Counted from the stretch's first letter, positions 9,321-17,415 are shown. The stretch: 36,140 nt of DNA from Desulfovibrio cuneatus DSM 11391 (GCF_000430005.1 NZ_KE387018.1:149589-185728), one strand, 5' to 3'. Translations and numbers: made by a program. The notes: generated by a model not told the origin, from the sequence alone.

Positions 9321-9443
9321 TGAAATACCCGTAAAACATTTGGATTGACTTGGATTTGGCTGAATTCGGGGATTTTAATTACTCCCGAAAAACAAAGAGC
9401 GGCAAGGCTTTTTAGACCTTACCGTTCTTAATGATACCAAAAT

Positions 9444-9494
9444 TTGGCGTCCCCAAGGGGATTTGAACCCCTGTCGACGCCGTGAAAGGGCGTT
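9444..9494. repeat. Attachment site repeat, left (tRNA-Glu 3' fragment)
   Basis: These 51 bases are identical to 23380-23430. The fragment spans from the CCA end of tRNA-Glu through the T arm and variable region into the anticodon stem-loop (minus strand). Identity stops after GGGCGTT, where the sequence changes to TAATTC instead of the rest of the tRNA. It is the displaced tRNA 3' end produced by site-specific integration. Confidence 0.93.
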
Positions 9495-9573
9495 TAATTC
9501 AAGTCTCGCATTATGCAATTAGTAGACCAGTCATTATAATTATTGTATTTTTAATTTTTCTGTTTGCTGTAAT

Positions 9574-9602
9574 TTGACAAAATTTGCGCCAGTGGTTAGC
9601 AT
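9574..9602 (+). promoter_or_regulatory. Candidate integrase promoter overlapping an arm-type site
   Basis: TTGACA at 9574-9579, a 17-base spacer and TAGCAT at 9597-9602 form a good sigma-70-type promoter. The -10 element overlaps the first GGTTAGCA box (9594-9601), so integrase or excisionase binding there could repress the gene. Confidence 0.55.
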
Positions 9603-9614
9603 AATGGTTAGCAC
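9594..9614. promoter_or_regulatory. Paired arm-type boxes, left end
   Basis: Two direct copies of GGTTAGCA (9594-9601 and 9606-9614, the second extended to GGTTAGCAC) have starts 12 bp apart, just inside the left attachment repeat. The same box occurs four times inside the right end. The distribution fits integrase arm-type or excisionase binding sites. Confidence 0.6.
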
Positions 9615-9673
9615 AAATGGCAGCCTGTAAAAAAATACAGATGCAAACCATCAAGAACCGGGGAAAGCAAGTT

Positions 9674-10801
9674 ATGGCACAAAAGCGCAATAAAACCAAC
9701 TATACTGGCGTTTATGCTCGTGAACACGAAAGCCGTCGGCACAAGGGCAAGCCAGACATTTGCTATGACATTTGCTACCGTCTGCCCGGTGACCGCAAGC
9801 TTATATGGGAAAAAGTCGGATGGACAAGTGAAAAGGTGAGCGCGGCCATGGCTTCTAATGTGCGTGCTGAACGCCTCAAGCAAGCCCGCGTGGGAAGTCT
9901 CCCTTCAGAATTGGCCCATCTGACGCTTGATGACATTTTTGAACGCTTTCGCACGGACTATCTTGAAGTTTCACGCAAATACCCACAAGATGCTATGAGC
10001 ATTTATAAAAATCGGATTCAACCGCACCTTGGCCATTTGCCTCTTCTGAGCATTACCACAGTGGAAGTGGACGCACTGAAAAAAGCACAAGGCAAGCTCA
10101 CTGCCGAATCCACAAAAAAGACACTCTCGCTGTTAGGCCAAATATTTCGCCAAGCCCAGCGCTGGGGAATGTATGAAGGCCCCATTCCCACCGATAACGT
10201 AAAAATTCCCCAAAGCGATAGCCGGCGAATGCGGTTTTTAACCAAGGCGGAAGCCAAAACATTACTGGATAGCCTGCAACGCCGAAGCATGAATTTGTGG
10301 CGCATGGCCCTGGTGTCTCTGTATACTGGTTTACGGGCGGGTGAAGTGTTTACCCTGCGGTGGGAGCATGTCAATTTTGCATGTGGCACCATAACGGTTA
10401 TGGATTCCAAGAATACAGAAAACCGTGTGGTACACATGCCTGAACAGGTGCAGCAGGCTTTGCAGCAATGGCAAGAAGAATCCAAGGGAAAAGCGGGCTA
10501 TCTTGTGTTTCCCAAACAATTTACCCGCAATACCCCCCGTACTGAGATTGGGTCTAATTTCAAAGCTATTATTAACGATTGTGGCCTCAATCAAGGTATT
10601 GCCGACCGCCGTAACTGTATTGTTTACCACTCGCTGCGGCATACCTATGCTTCATGGTTGGTGCAAGCCGGCGTCCCGTTGTACACTGTCCAAAAACTTT
10701 TGGGACATAAATCAGTGACCATGACACAACGCTACGCCCACCTTGCCCCAGACCAAGGTGCAGAAGCCGCAAGGGTACTCTCAGCGGTGGTATTGGAATA
10801 A
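9674..10801 (+). CDS. Tyrosine-recombinase integrase
   Basis: Predicted site-specific recombinase that inserts and excises the island at tRNA-Glu. Numbered from ATG 9674 (375 aa), the product has an N-terminal arm-binding region, a core-binding SAM-like domain at about 80-175 and a catalytic domain. The catalytic residues visible are Arg221 (TGLRAGE), Lys246, His319 and Arg322 (HSLRHTYASWL), His345 (LLGHKSV) and the nucleophile Tyr354 (TQRYAHL). ATG 9674 follows GGGGAAAG at suitable distance. The in-frame ATG 9617 would begin inside the arm-site region and has no ribosome site. All catalytic residues are intact, so the enzyme is probably active. Confidence 0.93.
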   Translation: MAQKRNKTNYTGVYAREHESRRHKGKPDICYDICYRLPGDRKLIWEKVGWTSEKVSAAMASNVRAERLKQARVGSLPSELAHLTLDDIFERFRTDYLEVSRKYPQDAMSIYKNRIQPHLGHLPLLSITTVEVDALKKAQGKLTAESTKKTLSLLGQIFRQAQRWGMYEGPIPTDNVKIPQSDSRRMRFLTKAEAKTLLDSLQRRSMNLWRMALVSLYTGLRAGEVFTLRWEHVNFACGTITVMDSKNTENRVVHMPEQVQQALQQWQEESKGKAGYLVFPKQFTRNTPRTEIGSNFKAIINDCGLNQGIADRRNCIVYHSLRHTYASWLVQAGVPLYTVQKLLGHKSVTMTQRYAHLAPDQGAEAARVLSAVVLE

Positions 10802-10840
10802 AAAAAAGCGTACTTCTCCACAATGTATTGTGAGGTACGC
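10801..10840 (-). terminator. Terminator of the HTH gene, between convergent int and HTH genes
   Basis: The arms GCGTAC (10808-10813) and GTACGC (10835-10840), with inner arms CACAAT and ATTGTG, form a nested hairpin. On the minus strand seven T follow immediately. It sits about 70 bases after the stop of the minus-strand HTH gene and directly after the int stop. Confidence 0.75.
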
Positions 10841-10907
10841 ATCCATAAGATAATCTGCCGGATTGACATAAAAAATGCTTCTGAAAATATGTCGTCTTGG
10901 GGGCGTG

Positions 10908-11213
10908 TTACCGCCTTATTTTCACCTCATTGGCGGCAATCCATTTTTCAATTTGCGCACTTGTGTAGAAAATTGAACCTTCTAGCTTGGTGTAATTTGG
11001 CCCCTTGGCGCGGGAACGCCAAGTGGATAATGTGGATACAGGAATATGATACAATTCTGAAACGTCATCAGGAGTAAGCAACGGTTGCTTGCGTAACGCC
11101 TCAAGGCGTGCAGCCTTTTGCAGGTGCGCAGCCACATCAGCACCACCCACTGTGGCAAGCAGGTTACCAAGCGCCCCTTGAATAGCTTCAATGATTGCGG
11201 TTTCAATATTCAT
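10908..11213 (-). CDS. AlpA/excisionase-like helix-turn-helix protein
   Basis: A small DNA-binding protein. Its C-terminal half (PLLTPDDVSELYHIPVSTL followed by a W-R turn and an FYTSAQIEKWI wing) matches the MerR-type HTH_17 domain seen in AlpA, excisionases and similar island regulators. The likely role is control of excision or of int transcription. The first 45 residues are a helical stretch (ETAIIEAIQGALGNLLAT) of unknown role, perhaps for oligomerisation. ATG 11213 gives 101 aa. ATG 11258, adding 15 residues, is also possible, and neither has a strong ribosome site. It is divergent from the next gene and convergent with int, separated from int by a terminator. Confidence 0.78.
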   Translation of the reverse strand: MNIETAIIEAIQGALGNLLATVGGADVAAHLQKAARLEALRKQPLLTPDDVSELYHIPVSTLSTWRSRAKGPNYTKLEGSIFYTSAQIEKWIAANEVKIRR

Positions 11214-11275
11214 GCTGCCATTAAAACTGATAGTAAACGCTTTTTCCAACGCAAACATTTGCCACTTGGTGATTT

Positions 11276-12565
11276 ATGACTGAAAATACACGCAAATTAT
11301 TTCATAGAATAAGCCTGCTATCCGACGTTGACGCATTTCCCCTTACGGTCAAACTCCTTGCTGATGAGCTTAAAAATATAGATGCACAAAGTGCGCAAAT
11401 GCTTACAGCAGATCAACGTCCTGTATTTACAGTCCGTCATTGGGACCACCTAATGCACTCGGTTGCCCTTGCGCTAACCCCTGATTACCTTACCCTTGCA
11501 GGGGAAATGTATTCAGATGATTCATTGGCACCCACACAGGCCACCCCTTCTCGCTATATGTACAAGCTATACAATTTTTGCCGAGAACGACAAAAACGGC
11601 TTGACCATATTGCCCTCACTGTTACACCGAAAGCAATGCGGTATGTGCCACAACTCACCAATATTGACATTACCTCACTTCCCTCGGTCCTCAGAAACTA
11701 TGCAAAACAGCATAACATTACAGATGGCTGCAAAAAATTTCCCGAGGTAAAATCTGCTTCACAAGTGCTCCAATATGTCAGCCAAATGCGTGAGCATATT
11801 ATTCAGCGAGACATGGGGGCAGCCTTCAACGACAAATCAGTTATGGCACAGCTCGATGAACTTGAGGCGTTGTACGGTGTTTTATTATACTATTTTAACG
11901 ACGTACAAAAACGAGAATTGCGAGTCTCCCCTTCATTATGGGCATTTCCCCATTACGTCTATTGCGAAAAGTGCTGGCACCTGATCCCTGAAAGCTATGT
12001 AAACAGACACAGCCAGCGGTGTGATGCCCATAGCCTGTGCATGGCTCCATCGACCGCTACCCGTAAAGCAAAAATAGTACATGATGCACTTACGGCAAGT
12101 AATCCTGTATTTTCCCGAGATGTCGAAAAAAAGCTGGCTGCATTGAATGATGCGTGGAAACCACAATTCGGCAATACTTCTCATGATGGATGGCTTGTAG
12201 CACTGGAAACATTGCAAAGTAATAATTTGCCCAATGTGACATACGACCTTACACAAGTTTGGGAGACCTGCCCCCATACACGGGATTATCTGCTGAAAAA
12301 AGGCGTTTGCATTACAGACGTGGATTCCGTTCTCATGGCACTTTCTCCATCCCTTGCCGGGGAGACTCAAGAGGAAAGACAGCAACGCAAAGCCTTGCAC
12401 GCTATTCTTTGTAAGAATTTTTGGTTATTCCGTATAGACCTTGCCTTAGCAGAAACATGGCTCTCTCATTATCAACAACAGTATGGCAACCGCACCCACG
12501 GCGGAGCAAGGGCAAATACTGGTGGAAAACGTATTGGGGCTGGTCGCCCGCGCAAAGCAAAATAA
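11276..12565 (+). CDS. Island protein of unknown function with a Cys/His cluster and AT-hook-like tail
   Basis: I do not recognise the family. The 429-aa product is soluble and mostly alpha-helical by composition. Residues 230-249 hold C-x2-C-x11-H-x3-C (YCEKCWHL then NRHSQRC), a plausible zinc-binding knuckle, followed by further His252 and Cys255. The C-terminus (410-429) is a flexible basic tail ending GAGRPRKAK, which resembles an AT-hook. DNA binding is therefore likely. It is transcribed divergently from the HTH gene across roughly 60 bases, as island replication or control genes often are. GGTGA precedes the ATG closely. A role in replication or excision is possible but unproven. Confidence 0.75.
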   Translation: MTENTRKLFHRISLLSDVDAFPLTVKLLADELKNIDAQSAQMLTADQRPVFTVRHWDHLMHSVALALTPDYLTLAGEMYSDDSLAPTQATPSRYMYKLYNFCRERQKRLDHIALTVTPKAMRYVPQLTNIDITSLPSVLRNYAKQHNITDGCKKFPEVKSASQVLQYVSQMREHIIQRDMGAAFNDKSVMAQLDELEALYGVLLYYFNDVQKRELRVSPSLWAFPHYVYCEKCWHLIPESYVNRHSQRCDAHSLCMAPSTATRKAKIVHDALTASNPVFSRDVEKKLAALNDAWKPQFGNTSHDGWLVALETLQSNNLPNVTYDLTQVWETCPHTRDYLLKKGVCITDVDSVLMALSPSLAGETQEERQQRKALHAILCKNFWLFRIDLALAETWLSHYQQQYGNRTHGGARANTGGKRIGAGRPRKAK

Positions 12566-13749
12566 TCGTTCTTGGTAGTAAATCATCAAGTGGCAATTAT
12601 TCTCGATAGTGGCACCTTTCCCTTTCCTCCGGCTGTCTTTGTGAAATTCGGTTGTTCCCCTGAGTAAGCGTAATTACAAAAAAATATTCGCTGCTAACCA
12701 TCAAGATAATCGGCTTAATTGTGGCGGCTCGTTTGGGTGTCCATACTCACTAGGACAGGCACGCTTCGCTCTGCCTGTCCCCGTTCGGCAGGGTGGCTTC
12801 GCCCCCGCTGCACCCCCCAATACACTCGGCAATAGCTAATACCTATCCTAATTGCAGGAAACAAATTGGCATGGACAGTATTTACCCTCAGTTTTCAAAA
12901 TCCGGCATACGAAGAATTAAAAAACTTAACACCAACACCATCTGAGAACATTCAGCCAGTGGCAATTTTGAGACCTGCCACATTTTGTGTAAAATTCAGC
13001 AGGTGGCAATTTTATGGGTTGACGGGCTGTGTGCATTATTCATCAAGTAATAAATATTCTTGCTCAAATCGCCGCACTCATACCATATCATCGTGTGCAA
13101 TAAAGGCCATAAGCCAGCCTACCCCATGTACGTACATTTGCTTCGCATCTGTCCGTAGCATGGGGGCTGGCGAGGGGCTCCCGCCCCTTCGAACCCCTTT
13201 GTGAAGGCCCTGATGTGATGCGTACCATTCATGTTTGGTACAAGCCACATTACCTCTGCAAAACTATAAACCACTAGGAGCAGGGCAACCACAGCTAATG
13301 CGCTTGTGCGTTTCTACCTTCAACCCCCGAAGGCCCAAAAGGCCTAAGGGCGCACTTATGCATTCTGCGAATGCCGTGCGCCAAGGGGCTTTGCCCCTTC
13401 GGTAACCCTGTAAGCCAGATGTGCGGAGGTGCGCCTGCGGCGGATATTCTGAAATGCAGATACGCCGGAGGAGAAGGGAAAGGACAAATGCACCCCCGGC
13501 ATGGCACAAGGTGGATTGGCTGGTACTATGAGTCATAAATTTAGGTTGTTGTAAAAAATGTAGCGTTACAATTGTTCTGAATAGCATAATCATGCAATCT
13601 CTACGAAATTTTAAAAACAAAATTTATGGAAAATGCAGTGTGGAAAATATTAGAATCTTAATATTTACTCAAACTATCCGTATTCTGGAACGAACATTTC
13701 GTATTCTGCCTGCACACGCCCCGGCGGGGCATAACACAGGAGGACGATT
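12566..13749. other. 1.2-kb noncoding region with hairpins and repeated short motifs
   Basis: No credible gene is seen. Visible structures are a hairpin GGACAGGCA / TGCCTGTCC at 12753-12780; a large imperfect hairpin with arms GCCAGCC..CCCCATG and CATGGGG..GGCTGGC at 13113-13171; and AGGGGC / GCCCCT at 13173-13188. The motif GTGGCAATT occurs three times (about 12592, 12959, 13006). ORFs at 12866-13204 (plus) and 13264-13620 (minus) have no ribosome sites and read as translated repeats. Confidence 0.5.
13645..13708. promoter_or_regulatory. Candidate operator region of the small-gene cassette
   Basis: An inverted repeat AAATATTA / TAATATTT (13645-13666) is followed by two direct copies of CGTATTCTG at 13679-13687 and 13700-13708, 21 bp (two helical turns) apart. 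All lie within 110 bases upstream of the first small gene, which has no obvious other control signal. Confidence 0.4.
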
Positions 13750-14004
13750 ATGAGTAAATTCTGGTACTTTATGGGTGGTGTCGCTACGGGAGCAATTGCT
13801 ATTATTGGCACTGCCGCTCTGTGCAGCACCTTATCCGATGGCACTGCCAGCTCTGGCAGCCTTGGGTGCAGCCATGATGACGACGATGAGGCCGATGCTG
13901 ATGGCAACGACGCCACTTTCGCCCGCGCTTCATCCACTGAAACCGCTGAAGAAGCATCGGCAGGCGACCCATTCACCGCAGGCACCGCCACTGCAACGGC
14001 ATAG
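13750..14004 (+). CDS. Small membrane protein with acidic tail (cassette gene 1)
   Basis: An 84-aa product. One predicted transmembrane helix at about 5-28 (FMGGVATGAIAIIGTAAL) is followed by an Asp-rich run (DDDDEADAD) and an Ala/Thr/Glu-rich tail. ATG 13750 follows a near-consensus AGGAGG at seven-base spacing, which makes it a confident gene despite its size. No family is recognised. It is the first of three closely packed small genes. Confidence 0.75.
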   Translation: MSKFWYFMGGVATGAIAIIGTAALCSTLSDGTASSGSLGCSHDDDDEADADGNDATFARASSTETAEEASAGDPFTAGTATATA

Positions 14005-14013
14005 GGAGGCCTT

Positions 14014-14157
14014 ATGCACAAGTTACTGTGGTTTCTGGCTGGGGCTGTGGCTTCCTATATTGCATCCGGCTATGTGGAAGGCTTGGTGGAAGATGATTCC
14101 AAGGAAGAGCCACGCCAAGCCCAAGGTAAGGAAAAAGCTCAAGGGGCAAAGGCATGA
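14014..14157 (+). CDS. Small membrane protein (cassette gene 2)
   Basis: A 47-aa product starting MHKLLWFLAGAVASYIA. One N-terminal membrane helix is followed by an acidic then basic, Gln/Lys-rich tail. ATG 14014 is nine bases after the previous stop and is preceded by GGGAGG. Its TGA overlaps the next ATG as ATGA. Both the ribosome site and the coupling support reality. Function unknown. Confidence 0.7.
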   Translation: MHKLLWFLAGAVASYIASGYVEGLVEDDSKEEPRQAQGKEKAQGAKA

Positions 14158-14309
14158 TAGGCTTTCCCAAAAGCCCGCTGCCTCCAATTGTTGTGCCAGA
14201 GCCTGAAACCCTTGCCAAGTACGGCGTGCTTACCATGCGTTTGCTGCGCATGGCCCGGCGCAAGGCCAAGGAAAAAGGCCGCGAGCACAAAAAACGTATG
14301 GTGTTGTGA
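14154..14309 (+). CDS. Small basic protein (cassette gene 3)
   Basis: A 51-aa product. The N-terminus is proline-rich (SPLPPIVVPEPET) and the C-terminal half is strongly basic (RLLRMARRKAKEKGREHKKR), suggesting nucleic-acid or membrane-surface binding. The ATG overlaps the stop of gene 2 (ATGA), with AAGGGGC just upstream, so translation is probably coupled. A terminator hairpin follows. Function unknown. Confidence 0.65.
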   Translation: MIGFPKSPLPPIVVPEPETLAKYGVLTMRLLRMARRKAKEKGREHKKRMVL

Positions 14310-14329
14310 GTAAAGAGTACTGTGGTAGG

Positions 14330-14380
14330 GCGGAGCCATGCAACAATTACCCGTTGTGTGGCTCCGCAAAATTGATTTTT
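14330..14380 (+). terminator. Hairpin after the small-gene cassette
   Basis: GCGGAGCCA (14330-14338) and TGGCTCCGC (14359-14367) form a 9-bp stem, extended by partial pairing of CAACA with TGTTG inside the loop. The run AAAATTGATTTTT follows. The T tract is interrupted, so termination may be partial. Confidence 0.55.
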
Positions 14381-14383
14381 CAC

Positions 14384-14412
14384 TTGCCATAGAATGCGCA
14401 GTAGCCTATTCT
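14384..14412 (+). promoter_or_regulatory. Candidate promoter of the WYL regulator
   Basis: TTGCCA at 14384-14389, a 17-base spacer and TATTCT at 14407-14412 lie 30 bases upstream of the ATG at 14442. The arrangement fits a sigma-70 promoter, probably autoregulated as for related regulators. Confidence 0.5.
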
Positions 14413-14441
14413 ATAAGCATATTTTCTACAAAGGAACACAT

Positions 14442-15380
14442 ATGCCACCGAAGCATGACCCAGACAGTTCCCGCAGTATAAAGGTTCTTCGTTTATTTCG
14501 TAAGCTCATGCTGGAGGGCAAACGTCATTTTCAAACTGACCTAGCAGAAGAATTTCAGTGTTCCCCCCAAAGCATTATGCGCATGATGGCTGATATTGAA
14601 GCCGTTGTGGGCATAAACCTTGAGTCTGGCCTGGAAAAACGGCGCAGGTGGTACCAAATTCGTACCATAAGCCGCAATTGCCTTGGCCTAGATTTTGAGG
14701 AACTTCGCTACCTTTCCATTTGCCGCGACCTGGCCACAAGCACCCTGCCAGAGCCAGTGGCCAAGCGAGTAGATGATACAATTTTAAACCTTTCCGTGCT
14801 TATGGCGGACCAAGACTATGCCTTGCGTGACAAGCTGCAACAACCGCAGCTTTCTTTTTTTAGCAAGGGTCGCATAGACTACACCCCGCATTTGCAACAC
14901 ATTGAAGCGCTGAACAAGGCCATTGAAGGCAAGCTGGCCTGCCTTGTGCAGTACCGCGCCTCCGGCAAAACGGAATGCAAGGAACACCGCTTCGCCCCGG
15001 CCCGAATTGTGAGCATGAGCGGCGCGCTGTATGTGCTGGGTGCCGGACTGACCGAAAATTTTTCTGAACAACGCCACCTGACCAACCTAGCCATTCATCG
15101 CATACACGATGTTGTGCTGCTGGAACGCCGCCACCGCCTGAACCTGCCGGAAGCAGACCCACAGGAGTTCGGCCTGCCGTGGCATGAACCACGCACTTTT
15201 GCCATAACCTTTAAGGCGGGCAAAGCAGCAGATTACGTGCGTGAACGCACCTGGGCCGACAACCAACGCCTGGAAGAACTGGAAAACGGCGACCTGCTGC
15301 TGGAAATCACCACCCGAAGCGAACCAGAACTGATGGCCTGGGTTCGGAGTTTTGGGGATGAGATAATAGAAAAGGCGTGA
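14442..15380 (+). CDS. WYL-domain transcriptional regulator
   Basis: A 312-aa product. The N-terminal winged HTH runs to about residue 70 (FQTDLAEEFQCSPQSIMRMM). The WYL ligand-sensing domain lies at about 165-225 (LVQYRASGKTE, then HRFAPARIVSMSGALYVLG), and the C-terminal WCX extension follows at 240-312. Relatives of this layout (BrxR, CapW) repress BREX or CBASS defence operons and respond to phage infection; that is established for those families only. Here the gene lies 43 bases upstream of the 654-aa membrane protein, same strand, which suggests joint control. ATG 14442 with AAAGGAA upstream is preferred over 14394. It is GC-rich (35 of 60 bases in one line), unlike the next gene. Confidence 0.88.
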   Translation: MPPKHDPDSSRSIKVLRLFRKLMLEGKRHFQTDLAEEFQCSPQSIMRMMADIEAVVGINLESGLEKRRRWYQIRTISRNCLGLDFEELRYLSICRDLATSTLPEPVAKRVDDTILNLSVLMADQDYALRDKLQQPQLSFFSKGRIDYTPHLQHIEALNKAIEGKLACLVQYRASGKTECKEHRFAPARIVSMSGALYVLGAGLTENFSEQRHLTNLAIHRIHDVVLLERRHRLNLPEADPQEFGLPWHEPRTFAITFKAGKAADYVRERTWADNQRLEELENGDLLLEITTRSEPELMAWVRSFGDEIIEKA

Positions 15381-15423
15381 CAGTTAACATATTTAAAATA
15401 TAAGCACACTAAGGAAAATAAAC

Positions 15424-17388
15424 ATGAACAATCATTTATTACTTGCAGACTTTATATATCAACTAAATACAATCGAATGGTTCCGAAAAAGCTCTAGCTT
15501 ATGGTCTAGTCCTATGGTTGAATTTTACTGTTCAGAATGCAAGAGCATTGAAGAGCAACGTCCTAAATTTATCAGTAAATTAAAGGAAAAAAAAATTATA
15601 AGAGAAGATTTATGCACCCTCATTTGCATTCTTTGCGACTGGGATGTGGTTGCAGAAGGTATTTTCTTCACCTCAAAAGCAATTTATGTATCCAGCCCCA
15701 AGAATAAAACAAAAAACTTCCGAATTCGATATGATGACATCACAAAAATGACGTTATTTAAATCCTCAAACGAACTTATAGTTAACGACTATAGGGATAA
15801 AAGTTATACCATAAACAGCAAGCTGTGGAATGCTCATGCAATTCATCTTTTCTTAGAATTTGCCTCACAAAACTACGCCTACGATGAGCAAGATAAGAAG
15901 CGTATTTCTGATTTAACATTAGAAAACTGCAACTCAAAGTCGGTTGGCGAAATTATAGCTGGTGATATTTATGGAAACGTAAGTTCTGGAGCCACAATTT
16001 ATGGGGAGACAAAGTTCCACAGTTCACGTGGACACGGCTTCGCCGCTGAACGCGCCAACTGCCTTTTAGACAAGGTTCTCTTTGATGAATCAATAATTGT
16101 AGGTGATGATAATATAAAAAATGGTCCCGACAGACAAGTAAACAACGTCAAAATCCAGTCTAAATACTGCAAAACTGGAAGCAAATGCATATCTGATTGT
16201 TTTACAGATGGTAAATTTAGATATATTAATCCGGATGGAACTCCCATGCAAATAGAAGTTCCTTCTGACAAGTATGATGCAGCTCTTGCAGCTATGAAAA
16301 ATAGAATCCAAAAAGGGCAAATACCCGGAGTCACCGACCCAGATGATGCTATACTTATTGTCAGAAAAGGGCATTTTACTTATGAGCAAGTTCGAAATAT
16401 TGCCAAAGCTGGCACCATTGAATCCATCTGTTACGATGCTGTTAATGGCGCAATTATAGCCTCATGTGCTTTTGGCATAACAGCAACCATTTCTTTTGCC
16501 ACTTCCCTTTGGAATGGTGAAAAACTAGATACTGCATTAAAAAACTCAGCAATGAATGGACTAAAAGTTGGTGGAACGACGTTTGCTACGGCGATTTTCG
16601 CAGGACAACTAACTAAAGCAGGTATGAATAGTTTGCTCGTGGGCAGTACAGATGCTGTTATTAAATTCATTGGGCCAAAGGGAGCTGCTATTTTAGCAAA
16701 TGCATTTAGAAGTGGAACTAGCATTTATGGTGCTGCTGCAATGAAGAGTGCCTCAAAAATGTTGAGGGGGAATGTAATAACAGCTACAGTATCTGCAGTA
16801 ATTCTATCTACCGGTGATGTCATAGATATTTTTAGGGGAAGAATCTCTGGCCCACAACTAGTTAAAAATGTAGCTTCAACTTGTTCTTCTGTAGCAGGAG
16901 GAACTGCAGGATGGATTGGAGGGGCAGCTGCTGGGGCCGCACTAGGAACAGTCGTTCCAGTAATAGGAAACGCCGTAGGCGCAACAGTTGGTGGAGTAAT
17001 AGGAGCATTTTGTGGAGGAACCGCTGCCGGGAGTGCAAGTAGTGCGGCCATGAACTTAATAATTGAGGACGATTCAAAGGAAATTATTTTAATTATTGAA
17101 CAAAGCTTCCTAGACCTTGCTAATGAACATCTTCTTACGCAACGGGAAGTTGAACACACTGTTGACCATCTTGGGGAAGCTCTTACAAATGAGGACTTAA
17201 AAAAAATATTTGCAAGTACTAACAGAGAGGCCTTGGCAAAGCAATTAATCATACCACATGTACAACGAGAACTATCAAGAAGAAGAGTTATTACCACACC
17301 AAATGACCAAGCATTACTGTACGGCCTTTCATTATGGATAAATGAACAGGCTGAGTATAGTGAAGAGGCAACACCACAATTTTGCTAA
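15424..17388 (+). CDS. Large membrane protein with PD-(D/E)xK-like motif and Gly/Ala-rich transmembrane domain
   Basis: I cannot name the family. Residues 60-145 look like a small beta-rich PH-like domain (EGIFFTSKAIYV, FRIRYDDITKM). Residues 199-259 carry HGFAAERAN (Glu209), then NGPDR (Asp236), then IQSKYCK (Gln245, Lys247). This spacing fits the E...PD...(D/E/Q)xK core of restriction-type nucleases, with Gln in the third position as in some families, and a Cys cluster (249, 255, 259) follows. Residues 336-545 hold several hydrophobic segments rich in Gly and Ala (486-530 resemble glycine zippers). The C-terminus is helical and soluble. AAGGAAAAT precedes the ATG. One 60-base line is 35% GC, far below the WYL gene, which suggests recent transfer. 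Confidence 0.8.
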   Translation: MNNHLLLADFIYQLNTIEWFRKSSSLWSSPMVEFYCSECKSIEEQRPKFISKLKEKKIIREDLCTLICILCDWDVVAEGIFFTSKAIYVSSPKNKTKNFRIRYDDITKMTLFKSSNELIVNDYRDKSYTINSKLWNAHAIHLFLEFASQNYAYDEQDKKRISDLTLENCNSKSVGEIIAGDIYGNVSSGATIYGETKFHSSRGHGFAAERANCLLDKVLFDESIIVGDDNIKNGPDRQVNNVKIQSKYCKTGSKCISDCFTDGKFRYINPDGTPMQIEVPSDKYDAALAAMKNRIQKGQIPGVTDPDDAILIVRKGHFTYEQVRNIAKAGTIESICYDAVNGAIIASCAFGITATISFATSLWNGEKLDTALKNSAMNGLKVGGTTFATAIFAGQLTKAGMNSLLVGSTDAVIKFIGPKGAAILANAFRSGTSIYGAAAMKSASKMLRGNVITATVSAVILSTGDVIDIFRGRISGPQLVKNVASTCSSVAGGTAGWIGGAAAGAALGTVVPVIGNAVGATVGGVIGAFCGGTAAGSASSAAMNLIIEDDSKEIILIIEQSFLDLANEHLLTQREVEHTVDHLGEALTNEDLKKIFASTNREALAKQLIIPHVQRELSRRRVITTPNDQALLYGLSLWINEQAEYSEEATPQFC

Positions 17389-17415
17389 TGCATAATTTAT
17401 AAAGTGTATAAATAA

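Larger units (their letters stand above)
8973..9443. other. Intergenic region between the hybrid kinase and the island's left boundary
   Basis: This contains the kinase terminator (9103-9134), a minus-strand terminator-like hairpin (9278-9320), and the 3' flank of the interrupted tRNA-Glu. A second weaker hairpin (AAGG...CCTT followed by T-rich sequence on the minus strand) lies at about 9391-9425. No credible gene is seen; a 71-codon ORF at 9133-9348 spans the hairpins and resembles nothing. Confidence 0.5.

Noticed and set aside
9133-9348. 71-codon plus-strand open frame before the island border
   Set aside because: It spans the minus-strand terminator hairpin, lacks a ribosome site and resembles nothing.
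12866-13204. Possible 112-codon gene in the island's noncoding region
   Set aside because: No ribosome site, erratic composition, and it runs through a large hairpin. No resemblance to a protein family.
13264-13620. Possible 118-codon minus-strand gene
   Set aside because: It reads through hairpin-rich repeat sequence with no start signal and ends in a repetitive stretch.
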